Positions 17,357-24,405 of a stretch of 28,055 nucleotides of DNA are shown one piece after another (the first letter of the stretch is position 1; every line of letters starts with the position of its first letter). Below the pieces are notes generated by a model. That model ran no database searches. It saw only the letters and a program-made list of their open reading frames with translations, and was not told the DNA's origin. The translations under genes were made by a program, and so were the position numbers. The stretch comes from Pseudomonadota bacterium (GTDB taxonomy: Bacteria; Pseudomonadota; Alphaproteobacteria; Ferrovibrionales; Ferrovibrionaceae), in contig JAEYSS010000261.1 of assembly GCA_023434425.1 (NCBI GenBank), forward strand, positions 1 to 28,055, written 5' to 3'.

Positions 17357-18712
17357 TCAGCACGGATTCGGGGCGCCCTTGCGGGCGTAGTACCACCAGT
17401 TGATGGCGACATTGACTGCGTAGTAGAAGGCGGCCCAGTAGAAGAAGGCATTCGGCGAGCCGAACAGGGTGATCGAATAGCCGAGCATCAGGCCGGCAGC
17501 GAACGGGCCGTAGGCGGCGATGGCGCTGGTCCAGCCGATCACGCCCGCTGCCTGCCGCGGCTCGAACAGCATCGGCATCTGTTTGAAGGTCGAGGCGTTG
17601 CCGATGCCCGAGAAGAAGAACAGGCCGAGCATGAAGGCGAGGAAATAAGGAAACTCGGCCAGCGAGGTCGGCGATGTATAGAAGGACACGCCGATGGCGC
17701 AGGCGATCATGCCGATGCCCGACCATTGCGTGACGATGGCGCCGCCATAGCGATCCGACAGCGGACCGGCGACCACGCGCATGATCGAACCGATCAGCGG
17801 GCCGATGAAGGCATAGGCCAGCGGGTCCGGACCGTTCGGGAAGCCGGTATAGGTCTGGCGGATCAGCAGCGGAAAGGTTGCCGAGAATCCGGAGAAGGAG
17901 CCGAAGGTCATGACGTAAAGCATGGTCATGAAGAAGCCGTGCTTCAGCTTGAAGATGTCGAGCTGGTCGCGGAAATTGGCCCGCACCGGCACGCTGCGCA
18001 GCATGAACCAGGCGAGGATGCCGAAGACGGCGATGAACGGCACATAGATCAGTGCGGCATTCTGCAGCCAGATCTGGCTGTGCACGCCGCCACGGCTGAA
18101 GTCGAGCGGCTCGCCCGCCAGGCTGCCGAACAGCGCAAACCCGATGATCCACGGCGTGACGAACTGCACGATGCTGACGCCGAAATTGCCGATGCCGGCC
18201 TGGATCGCCAGGGCGGTGCCCTGCATGCGCTTGGGGAAGAACAGGCTGGTGCTCGGCATGAAGGACGAGAAATTGGCGCCGCCGAGGCCGGCCAGGAATG
18301 ACAGCGACAGCAGCACCCAGTAGGGCGTGGTCGGATCCTGGATCGCATAGAACCAGCCGATGGCCGGCAACAGCAGGCTGAGCGTCGAGATCGCCACCAC
18401 ATTGCGGGTGCCGTAGAGCGGCACCAGGAAGGTGTGGATGATGCGCAGACTGCCGCCGGCGAGACCCGGCATGGCGGCCAGCCAGAACAGTTCACTCGGC
18501 GTCAGCTTGAAACCGGCGCCAGGCAGCCGCACCACCAGGGCGGAGACCATGAACCAGACAATGAAGGCCATCGTCAGGTTGGCCGTGGTGATGATCAGCG
18601 TGCGCCAGGCAATCGCCTTGCCCTTGCTGTCCCAGAACTGGGCGTTCTCGGGTTCCCAGCGGTCGAGCCAGTGTGCGGCGCGCGGCGGGGTCTGTTCGGT
18701 TGCGAGGGTCAT
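17357..18712 (-). CDS. narK2: NarK2-type nitrate/nitrite antiporter (MFS)
   Basis: A 451-residue MFS protein with twelve membrane helices and a ~40-residue cytoplasmic N-terminus (WLDRWEPENAQFWDSKGKAIAWRTL) typical of NarK2. The conserved signatures AGLGGANFSSFMPSTSLFFP and QAGIGNFGVSIVQFVTPW are nitrate/nitrite porter motifs. NarK2 proteins mainly exchange external nitrate for internal nitrite. Its ATG is only 3 bases after the narK1 stop, with the ribosome site GGAGG inside the end of narK1. In Paracoccus the two modules are fused in one protein; here they are separate. Confidence 0.93.
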   Translation of the reverse strand: MTLATEQTPPRAAHWLDRWEPENAQFWDSKGKAIAWRTLIITTANLTMAFIVWFMVSALVVRLPGAGFKLTPSELFWLAAMPGLAGGSLRIIHTFLVPLYGTRNVVAISTLSLLLPAIGWFYAIQDPTTPYWVLLSLSFLAGLGGANFSSFMPSTSLFFPKRMQGTALAIQAGIGNFGVSIVQFVTPWIIGFALFGSLAGEPLDFSRGGVHSQIWLQNAALIYVPFIAVFGILAWFMLRSVPVRANFRDQLDIFKLKHGFFMTMLYVMTFGSFSGFSATFPLLIRQTYTGFPNGPDPLAYAFIGPLIGSIMRVVAGPLSDRYGGAIVTQWSGIGMIACAIGVSFYTSPTSLAEFPYFLAFMLGLFFFSGIGNASTFKQMPMLFEPRQAAGVIGWTSAIAAYGPFAAGLMLGYSITLFGSPNAFFYWAAFYYAVNVAINWWYYARKGAPNPC

Positions 18713-18715
18713 GGT

Positions 18716-20086
18716 TCAGGCCTCCTTCGGCTGCACGGGGGCATGCCGGCCTGGTGCCGTAGCGGGAAGCCGGGCAGGAATGCCGCCTTCCGCGAGTTCC
18801 GGCAGATCCTGCGGACCGCGCAGGGCGGGATGCTTGCGGCGTTCCATGCGGATGATGGCGAAGTGCATCCAGGTCAGCGCCGTGGCAACGAGGACGAACA
18901 GCAGCATGAAGCAGCTGGTCCAGACGCCGATGATGTCGTTGAGCGCGCCGAAGGCGATCGGCAGCACGAAACCGCCGAGGCCGCCGATCAGGCCGACGAC
19001 ACCGCCGACCGCACCGACATGGCCCGGATAGTAGACGGGGATGTGCTTGTAGACGGCAGCCTTGCCCAGCGACATGAAGAAGCCGAGCACGAAGGTGACG
19101 ATGGTGAAGGGCAGGAAACCCAGCGCGATGGTGAAGGTGATCGGACCCTTGATGCCATGCACCGTATAGTCGGTCGCCGGGTAGGACAGGATGAAGGTGC
19201 AGACCACCGAGACGATGAAGGTCCAGTACATCACCCGGCGCGCGCCGTATTTGTCGGACAGCACGCCGCCATAGGCGCGGAACAGGCTGGCCGGGATCGA
19301 ATAGGCGGCGCCGAGCATGCCGGCGGCTTTCACGTCAAGGCCGTAGACGCCCATGTAGTAGCGCGGCAGCCACAGCGCGAGCGCCACGAAGGCCCCGAAG
19401 ACGAAGAAGTAGTAGAGCGAGAAGCGCCAGACCTGCAGGTTCTTCAGCGGCGCGAGCTGCGCCAGCAGCGGCTCAGGCTTGGCGCCGGTCCGCTTGCGCT
19501 CGGCCAGCGCGGGGTCGTCCCTGGTGAACAGCAGGAAGACGATGGCCATCACCAGAATGGCGACGGCCCAGACCTCGGCCACCGTTTTCCAGCCGAAGGC
19601 CACCATCACGAAAGGCGCGACGAACTTGGTCACCGCGGCGCCGACATTGCCCATGCCGAAGATGCCGAGCGCGGTGCCCTGCTTCTCCTTCGGATACCAT
19701 TTCGACACATAGGCGACGCCGACCGCAAAGGATCCGCCGGCAATGCCGACACCGAGCGCGGCCAGCAGGAAGGTTTCGTAGGAATAGGCCGAGGTGAGCA
19801 GCCAGGTTGCGATGGCCGCTGCGACCATCACCGTGGTGTAGACCACGCGTCCGCCATACTGGTCGGTCCAGATGCCGAGCAGCAGCCGGCTGAGCGAACC
19901 GGTGAGAATCGGTGTGCCGATCAGCAGGCCGAACTGTGTCTCATTCAGCCCGAGATCTTTTTTGATCTGGATTCCGATAATGGAAAAGATCGTCCAGACC
20001 GCGAAGCAAACGGTGAAAGCGACGGTGCTCATCACCAGGGCTGATGTCTGGCCCTTGGGAGCAGCGGAAATCGCACTCGAACCCAT
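18716..20086 (-). CDS. narK1: NarK1-type nitrate transporter (MFS)
   Basis: A 456-residue MFS protein with twelve membrane helices. It has the AGGSFAVGVAYVSKWYPKEKQG and FGMGNVGAAVTKFVAPF motifs in the first half and GFFMSLGKAAVYKHIPVYYP in the second, as in NarK1, the proton-nitrate symporter class. The C-terminus has a ~40-residue charged and proline-rich tail. The start at 20086 has GGAG 7 bases upstream; a GTG at 20092 touches the same site. It is first in the nar operon, and the box at 20155-20168 sets a predicted transcription start near 20120 with a ~34-base leader. Confidence 0.93.
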   Translation of the reverse strand: MGSSAISAAPKGQTSALVMSTVAFTVCFAVWTIFSIIGIQIKKDLGLNETQFGLLIGTPILTGSLSRLLLGIWTDQYGGRVVYTTVMVAAAIATWLLTSAYSYETFLLAALGVGIAGGSFAVGVAYVSKWYPKEKQGTALGIFGMGNVGAAVTKFVAPFVMVAFGWKTVAEVWAVAILVMAIVFLLFTRDDPALAERKRTGAKPEPLLAQLAPLKNLQVWRFSLYYFFVFGAFVALALWLPRYYMGVYGLDVKAAGMLGAAYSIPASLFRAYGGVLSDKYGARRVMYWTFIVSVVCTFILSYPATDYTVHGIKGPITFTIALGFLPFTIVTFVLGFFMSLGKAAVYKHIPVYYPGHVGAVGGVVGLIGGLGGFVLPIAFGALNDIIGVWTSCFMLLFVLVATALTWMHFAIIRMERRKHPALRGPQDLPELAEGGIPARLPATAPGRHAPVQPKEA

Positions 20087-20154
20087 GGTCACTCTCCATC
20101 CTTGAGGCGGACTTTATTCTCGCGACCACAATGCGGGGATTCAGAGGGAACTAT

Positions 20155-20168
20155 TTGTCCTAGATCAA
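20155..20168. promoter_or_regulatory. Imperfect FNR-type box, proximal to narK1
   Basis: TTGTCCTAGATCAA matches the TTGAY-N4-RTCAA consensus except for one base in the first half. Its centre (20161.5) would activate in class II mode a start near 20120, 34 bases before the narK1 ATG. Confidence 0.65.
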
Positions 20169-20205
20169 GCCGTAATTTGCGGGTTGCATTTTGCAGCGCA
20201 CAAAT

Positions 20206-20219
20206 TTGACAATTGTCAA
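20206..20219. promoter_or_regulatory. FNR/Dnr-type box, centre of the narK1-regulator intergenic region
   Basis: TTGACAATTGTCAA is a perfect 14-base palindrome, extended by one more base pair on each side (TTT...AAA). Its centre is 92.5 bases from the narK1 start predicted from the proximal box, a known class I distance for FNR-type activators. It could equally serve the divergent regulator gene. Confidence 0.8.
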
Positions 20220-20238
20220 AAGCGCGCGGAACATGCCG

Positions 20239-20252
20239 TTGATTTCAGTCAA
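20239..20252. promoter_or_regulatory. FNR-type box proximal to the Crp/Fnr regulator gene
   Basis: TTGATTTCAGTCAA fits TTGAY-N4-RTCAA. Class II activation would give a start near 20287, 15 bases before the ATG at 20302 and just ahead of GGAGG. Auto-control of the regulator is therefore plausible. Confidence 0.75.
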
Positions 20253-20301
20253 TGCGGCCGGATGTCCTGCCGTGTATCAGTCTGCAAACACTGGAGGCCC
20301 C

Positions 20302-21069
20302 ATGCGCCCGAGCGATCTGCAGATCCTGCGTGAAACGGAGTTATATCAGCGCCTTGGGCCGGACACCCTGGACCGCCTGACGCGACACTGCCTGGTTCGC
20401 GACGTCCCCCGGAACACATTGCTGACCGAGCAGGATCAGCCTGCAGAGTATGTGCATGTTGTCCTGCGGGGGCGGGTGGCGCTGCTCGCGGAATGCAGCG
20501 ACGGCTCGAATACGATCGTAACGTCTTTCGGCGGCGGCGACATGTTTGTCACTGCCGCGGCTGTGTTGCAGCTGCCCTACCTCGTCTCCGCCAAGACCGT
20601 GGCGCCGTCGCGCGTCCTGCTGATCCCGGCCGCCCGCTTCCGGCGTGCCCTGCAGTCGGAGCCGACGCTGGCGCTGTATATGGTGGATGTCCTGGCCAAT
20701 CACTGGCGGGTGCTGGTCGGCCATCTCCGCGAACTCAAGCTGCTGACCGCCGTCGAGCGGCTGGCCAGCTATCTCGTCGCCCGCAGCGGCACAACCGAAG
20801 GCAACGCCAACTTCGTTCTGACCGAGGACCGCCGCACCATCGCCGCCCAGCTCGGCATGCGGCATGAATGCCTGTCGCGCTCGCTGCAAAAGCTGCGGGC
20901 CAATGGCGTGATCGTGCACGGCAACCATGTTGAAGTGAAGGACGTTGCCAGGCTGAGAGAGTATTTCAGGCCGGTCCGGCGCGTGCCGTCTGCCGGCCGG
21001 CACACGACGTTCGGCGAACAGGATTTCGCAGATTTCGATACGGCTGAACTGGTCGAAGCACGCCCCTAG
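20302..21069 (+). CDS. Crp/Fnr family transcriptional regulator (Dnr/NarR-like, no Fe-S cysteines)
   Basis: A 255-residue regulator with an N-terminal cyclic-nucleotide-binding-like beta roll (about 15-115), a dimer helix (about 120-150) and a winged helix domain (150-225). The recognition helix reads H-E-C-L-S-R-S (E189, S192, R193). This is the E-x-x-S-R signature of FNR, which contacts TTGAT half sites and agrees with the boxes nearby. The N-terminal cysteine cluster of oxygen-sensing FNR is missing; only C30, C65 and C190 are present. This suggests a Dnr/NnrR/NarR-like sensor of NO or nitrite/nitrate. GGAGG precedes the start. The last ~30 residues, after the HTH, are an extra tail. The stop codon lies inside a hairpin shared with the convergent gene. 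Confidence 0.88.
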   Translation: MRPSDLQILRETELYQRLGPDTLDRLTRHCLVRDVPRNTLLTEQDQPAEYVHVVLRGRVALLAECSDGSNTIVTSFGGGDMFVTAAAVLQLPYLVSAKTVAPSRVLLIPAARFRRALQSEPTLALYMVDVLANHWRVLVGHLRELKLLTAVERLASYLVARSGTTEGNANFVLTEDRRTIAAQLGMRHECLSRSLQKLRANGVIVHGNHVEVKDVARLREYFRPVRRVPSAGRHTTFGEQDFADFDTAELVEARP

Positions 21070-21104
21070 GGTCTGTACCCAATATGGCAGGGTACAGACC
21101 CTAG
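21066..21104. terminator. 15-bp perfect inverted repeat between two convergent genes, candidate bidirectional terminator
   Basis: Arms 21066-21080 (CTAGGGTCTGTACCC) and 21090-21104 pair perfectly around a 9-base loop. The TAG stop of the regulator lies in the left arm and the TAG stop of the radical SAM gene lies in the right arm. There is no T-run after either arm, so it is not a classical intrinsic terminator, but a stem this strong would block or pause transcription or protect 3' ends on both strands. Confidence 0.6.
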
Positions 21105-22045
21105 CCGTAGGCGGCGCAGCCCTCGCAGACGGTGCCGCGTACATCCCGGCGCAGATGCGCCGCCCGCAGCGTCTGGAAGGCCGCGGAATTCCACGCCTCT
21201 GCGAATGGCTGTCTTGTCAGGTCGCCCATATGGAATCGTCCGTCATGATCGAAGCAGCAGGCGGACAGATGGCCATCCCAGGTGATGTGGCCTTCGGTGA
21301 AAACCGCCCAGCATGGCAGGGGGTCGCGCAGGGCAGCCGCACGCCCGCGGTTGCCGGCCACGGCCGTCCAGCCCCGGACCTCCTCTTCTCCGGTGACGAG
21401 ATCTGCCTGGCTGTAGAGCGGCAGCGCGTAGATTTCATCGACATAGGGTTCGATCTCGGCCAGCGCGGCCTGCATCCGCTCGCCCTGCTCGCCGTCATAC
21501 TCGATATACGAGGCGTAGAGTCCGCACTCATATCCGCCGGCATCGCGCACTTCTCGCGCGGCGCGGATATTCGACTTGATCATCTCGTAGAAGCGCGGCT
21601 TCACGCCCGACACATCGACGAACTGGGCCATATCGGCAAAGTTATATGAAAATTTCAGCGAATTGAGTCCTGCTTCCATGCAGGCGCGCACCCGCTCCCG
21701 CGTCGCCAGGGAACCGTTGGTGGTGAGAAACACATAGGGATATCCGCAGGTTTCCCTGGCATATCGGATCGCGTCCGGCAGCCACGGCACCATGAAGGAT
21801 TCGCCCAGATAGAACAGGCCGAGTTCTTCGACACCCGCTTGCCGCATCTCCAGCGCCAGCCGCATGAACAGCTGCCGGTCCATGTCCTTCTGGTCGCGGA
21901 ACTGCATGTCGCGGGCGCAGAAGGCGCAGGCGAAATTGCAGCGCGCGGTCAGTTCTATCTTCACCGATTTCGGAATCGGCGCCAGCGGCCTGGCGCGGCT
22001 CGGATCGATATGCGTGATGGCGTCAATGCGTTCGGTGATGGTCAT
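21101..22045 (-). CDS. Radical SAM/SPASM domain protein of unknown substrate
   Basis: A 314-residue protein. The radical SAM core has the cluster motif C36-x3-C40-x2-C43 (ARCNFACAFCARD), an LGES segment in the place of the usual G-G-E motif, and LTTNG (third strand). The C-terminal part (about 245-314) has the SPASM pattern: CWAVFTEG, then a DGHLSACCFD stretch, HMGDL, then VCEGCAAYG. This suggests auxiliary Fe-S cluster binding. It is not MoaA: the N-terminal cluster context and the C-terminus differ. The start at 22045 has AAAGG 7 bases upstream; ATGs at 22060 and 22090 lack a ribosome site. It is divergent from mog across an FNR-type box, so it is probably expressed with nitrate respiration. 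Peptide or cofactor modification is the usual work of SPASM proteins; the substrate is unknown. Confidence 0.88.
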   Translation of the reverse strand: MTITERIDAITHIDPSRARPLAPIPKSVKIELTARCNFACAFCARDMQFRDQKDMDRQLFMRLALEMRQAGVEELGLFYLGESFMVPWLPDAIRYARETCGYPYVFLTTNGSLATRERVRACMEAGLNSLKFSYNFADMAQFVDVSGVKPRFYEMIKSNIRAAREVRDAGGYECGLYASYIEYDGEQGERMQAALAEIEPYVDEIYALPLYSQADLVTGEEEVRGWTAVAGNRGRAAALRDPLPCWAVFTEGHITWDGHLSACCFDHDGRFHMGDLTRQPFAEAWNSAAFQTLRAAHLRRDVRGTVCEGCAAYG

Positions 22046-22155
22046 GTCGCAGCCTTTCATGCAGTCGCTGGCACGATTTCGGTACAGCATGTTGAAGACT
22101 GCGTTAATTGCCCTGCGTCCGGTTGCCGCGGTTTACATCTCCGGCCGCTGCTTTG

Positions 22156-22169
22156 TTGATCTCGGTCAA
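22156..22169. promoter_or_regulatory. FNR-type box between the radical SAM gene and mog
   Basis: TTGATCTCGGTCAA fits TTGAY-N4-RTCAA. Its centre (22162.5) would give class II starts near 22204 for mog (44-base leader) and near 22121 for the radical SAM gene. Confidence 0.78.
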
Positions 22170-22247
22170 ATCCGCCGGCGCGAGAGGTTGCGTATGAGCG
22201 TGTGAGGCCCCAGCTGTGGGCGCAGCGAAACGCAGGGAGTCGCCAGC

Positions 22248-22805
22248 ATGACCGCCAGCATTCCGATCGGCGTTGTGACAGTTTCGGACCGCGCCAGCGC
22301 CGGCATATACGAGGACCGCGGCGGACCGGCCATCATCGCCGAGCTGCGCCGCATCCTCCGCAGCCCGTGGCATGCCGAGGCACGAGTGATCGCGGACGAG
22401 CGGCCGCTGATCGCCGCCACGCTGGCCGAGCTGGCCGACAGGCTGCGATGCCCGCTGATTGTCACCACCGGCGGCACCGGGCCGGCGCCACGCGACGTCA
22501 CGCCCGAAGCGACCGAAGACGTCTGCGAGAAGATGATGCCGGGCTTCGGCGAACTGATGCGCAGCGTCAGCCTGAACTCCGTGCCGACCGCCATCCTGTC
22601 ACGCCAGACGGCCGGGATTCGCGGCAGCAGCCTGATCGTGAACCTGCCCGGCAAGCCGTCAGCGATTGCCGAGACGCTCGCCGCGGTCTTCCCGGCCATC
22701 CCCTACTGTATCGATCTGATTGGCGGCGACAGGCTGGAAACGGATCCGGCGCAATGCCGGGCCTTCCGTCCGAAGAGTCCTGGGGGCGACGGGACACCGG
22801 CCTGA
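22248..22805 (+). CDS. mog: Molybdopterin adenylyltransferase (Mog/MogA)
   Basis: A 185-residue MoCF-domain enzyme that activates molybdopterin by adenylation before molybdate insertion. Motifs seen are VTVSDRASAGIYEDRGGP (10-27), the VTTGGTGPAPRDVTPEAT nucleotide/pterin loop (about 71-89) and LPGKPSA (about 133-139). The length is near that of Escherichia coli MogA. AGGGAG lies before the ATG. It supplies active cofactor for NarG, which is consistent with the FNR-type box upstream. The final ~15 residues are a variable tail. Confidence 0.93.
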   Translation: MTASIPIGVVTVSDRASAGIYEDRGGPAIIAELRRILRSPWHAEARVIADERPLIAATLAELADRLRCPLIVTTGGTGPAPRDVTPEATEDVCEKMMPGFGELMRSVSLNSVPTAILSRQTAGIRGSSLIVNLPGKPSAIAETLAAVFPAIPYCIDLIGGDRLETDPAQCRAFRPKSPGGDGTPA

Positions 22806-23168
22806 GGGCGCCCTTCGCCTTATTCCGGCCAGATCCATGGCCTAAAACCATGTCCAAATCTGAGCTGCACGGCGGATCAGTCACGGCTGCACTGTGATCA
22901 TTTTATGCTTCACGCAACAGGTCTGAAGTGTTTCAGTTGATGCACAGATTTGCAAAGTAAGTCATTGAGAATACTGAGCTGTATGACGAGTTAAATTTTG
23001 CCGCTTTACCAGCTAACCCTGCACAGATTCTCGGGATTGCAGTTAAGTCTGCACAAATATTCTCATCATCGATGGTGGGACCAGGCAGGCTGGTCGCCTC
23101 AAGTCCAAAAGCGAGAGGTCGGTTGGCCTCCTCAGGACACGAATGCTTTGCAAGCCCTGTGCGTTAAC
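22806..23168. other. AT-richer non-coding stretch after mog
   Basis: The composition falls sharply compared with the flanking genes (for example 38% G+C in 22921-22980). No convincing coding frame is seen. It holds GGTCTGAAGT (22920-22929), the left copy of a possible terminal inverted repeat, and TGCACAGATT twice as a direct repeat (22941-22950 and 23020-23029), with a related TGCACAAAT at 23050. These are candidate recombinase sites. A short GACCAG/CTGGTC inverted repeat lies near 23084-23100. Confidence 0.6.
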
Positions 23169-23522
23169 CTAATCCTCATTAACCGCCAATTGGGCCCAAC
23201 CCTTATCGAAGGTAAACGTCCTAGCGTTCCCTGCGGGATTTCGAATCCGAAGTATACGCCTCCTTATTGGATCTCCGACATATTCGACCACATAGATCCA
23301 GTACTGATCGCCGTGCTTCTGCGCACATTCAAACTGGGTATGTGATAAGCCGACTGGGCGATGTTCGAGGGAGGCGGTCATCGCCTTGACTTCGATTAAG
23401 CCGATGATTCTACCCGTGTCATCGTTCCGATATAAATCAAACCCAGGATTTCCTACTTCAGTGCGCTGCAGCGCCGGCTCAAGCTCCAATATGTAGCTTA
23501 TAGCCTCTTCCTCTAACTGCAT
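23169..23522 (-). pseudogene. DUF3883 domain protein fragment (NO VEIN C-terminal-like)
   Basis: 117 residues from the first ATG. The core fits DUF3883: NPGFDLYRND, then GLIEVKAM, VGLSHTQFECAQKHGDQYWIYVVEYV. DUF3883 usually closes much longer proteins, often restriction- or helicase-like. Upstream of the ATG the frame remains open and still family-like (the extra residues read AIDQAAR) as far as a stop at 23556-23558. This suggests the N-terminal part of a larger gene was lost at a junction near 23540-23550. A short stand-alone protein cannot be excluded. Confidence 0.55.
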
Positions 23523-23538
23523 ACGAGCCGCCTGGTCT

Positions 23539-24405
23539 ATGGCGTGCGAGCAGCTCTACCAGCATACAAAGCTTCGAAATGGGGAAATCGAGCGGGTAGC
23601 TCGTGTGCACCGAGATCCATTCGAGCCGATTCTTGTTGTGTTGGAATCTGAAAAGCCGGTGGCTGAGTACAGGAAGATTACCGACGAAATTGTTCGACTG
23701 CTGCCTGATGAAGGCACATATCCTGTCAGCTATGCTGAGGCCGTTCGATCCTTCTTGCTCCTACGGCTCGGGCTGCATTTAGGCCTGCGCCAACGGAACA
23801 TGCGCGAGCTTATGCTCTGCCTTCCTGGTGACGCCCCACGGACGGAGCGTCGACTGGAAGACCTTAAACGTGGCGAGATTCGTTGGAGTGATCGCGATCA
23901 AGGCTGGGAAGTTTTCATCCCGTCTGTTGCCTTCAAGAATGCGGGGTCATCGTTCTTTGGGTCGAAACCATTTCGTCTCGTCCTCCCTGATCTAGCCGAC
24001 CTCTACCCTTACTTGGAAGCCTATATCCACCGACACAGAGCGAGATTGCTCGGCCGCGCCCAAGATCCAGGGACTTTCTTCGTCAAGACAGCCAAAGCCA
24101 CCAGTGGCGGGGCTGCTTATGACCAGAATACCTTCTATGAGGCCTGGCGCCTGACAATCCAACGATATGGGATATTCAACCCATTTACTGGTCACGGCGC
24201 CATCAAAGGACTGCTACCTCATGGCCCTCACAATATCAGAGATGTTTTAGCGACCCACATCCTGAAGCAGACGGGGTCATTCGAGCAGGCGTCCTACGCC
24301 ATCCAGGACACGCCGGAGATGGTCAAAAAGCACTACGGCCGCTTCCTGCCTCAGGATAAGGCCGCGATCGCTGCCACCGTGTTGAACCGGGTTTGGGGCG
24401 AATAG
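23539..24405 (+). CDS. Tyrosine recombinase/integrase, C-terminal catalytic part (probably N-terminally truncated)
   Basis: 288 residues holding the catalytic domain of a site-specific integrase: R84 (LGLRQRNMREL, box I), K133 in the beta hairpin (AFKNAGSSFF), H231 and R234 (GPHNIRD, box II) and nucleophile Y266 (KKHYGRF). The position usually taken by the second histidine (LGH) reads A-I-Q. The N-terminal DNA-binding core domain is missing or very short, and no ribosome site is evident before the ATG. The frame stays open upstream only to 23497, without family-like sequence that I recognise. It probably is the remnant of an integrase of about twice this length, cut at the junction with the DUF3883 fragment. 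Codon use and base composition differ from the respiratory genes. Confidence 0.75.
   Translation: MACEQLYQHTKLRNGEIERVARVHRDPFEPILVVLESEKPVAEYRKITDEIVRLLPDEGTYPVSYAEAVRSFLLLRLGLHLGLRQRNMRELMLCLPGDAPRTERRLEDLKRGEIRWSDRDQGWEVFIPSVAFKNAGSSFFGSKPFRLVLPDLADLYPYLEAYIHRHRARLLGRAQDPGTFFVKTAKATSGGAAYDQNTFYEAWRLTIQRYGIFNPFTGHGAIKGLLPHGPHNIRDVLATHILKQTGSFEQASYAIQDTPEMVKKHYGRFLPQDKAAIAATVLNRVWGE

Noticed and set aside
14386..17403. A 1005-codon open frame on the plus strand opposite narG
   Set aside because: It is antisense to narG, whose cofactor ligands are intact. The composition (H, R, D, A) is typical of a shadow frame. Length alone is not evidence here because G+C is high.
22806..22870. Short hairpins (GGCC/GGCC, CATGG/CCATG) after mog as a terminator
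   Set aside because: Stems are only 4-5 bp with no T-run; not convincing.
22998..23345. A 115-codon plus-strand frame in the AT-richer block
   Set aside because: It overlaps the DUF3883 fragment in antisense, has no ribosome site and no family-like pattern.
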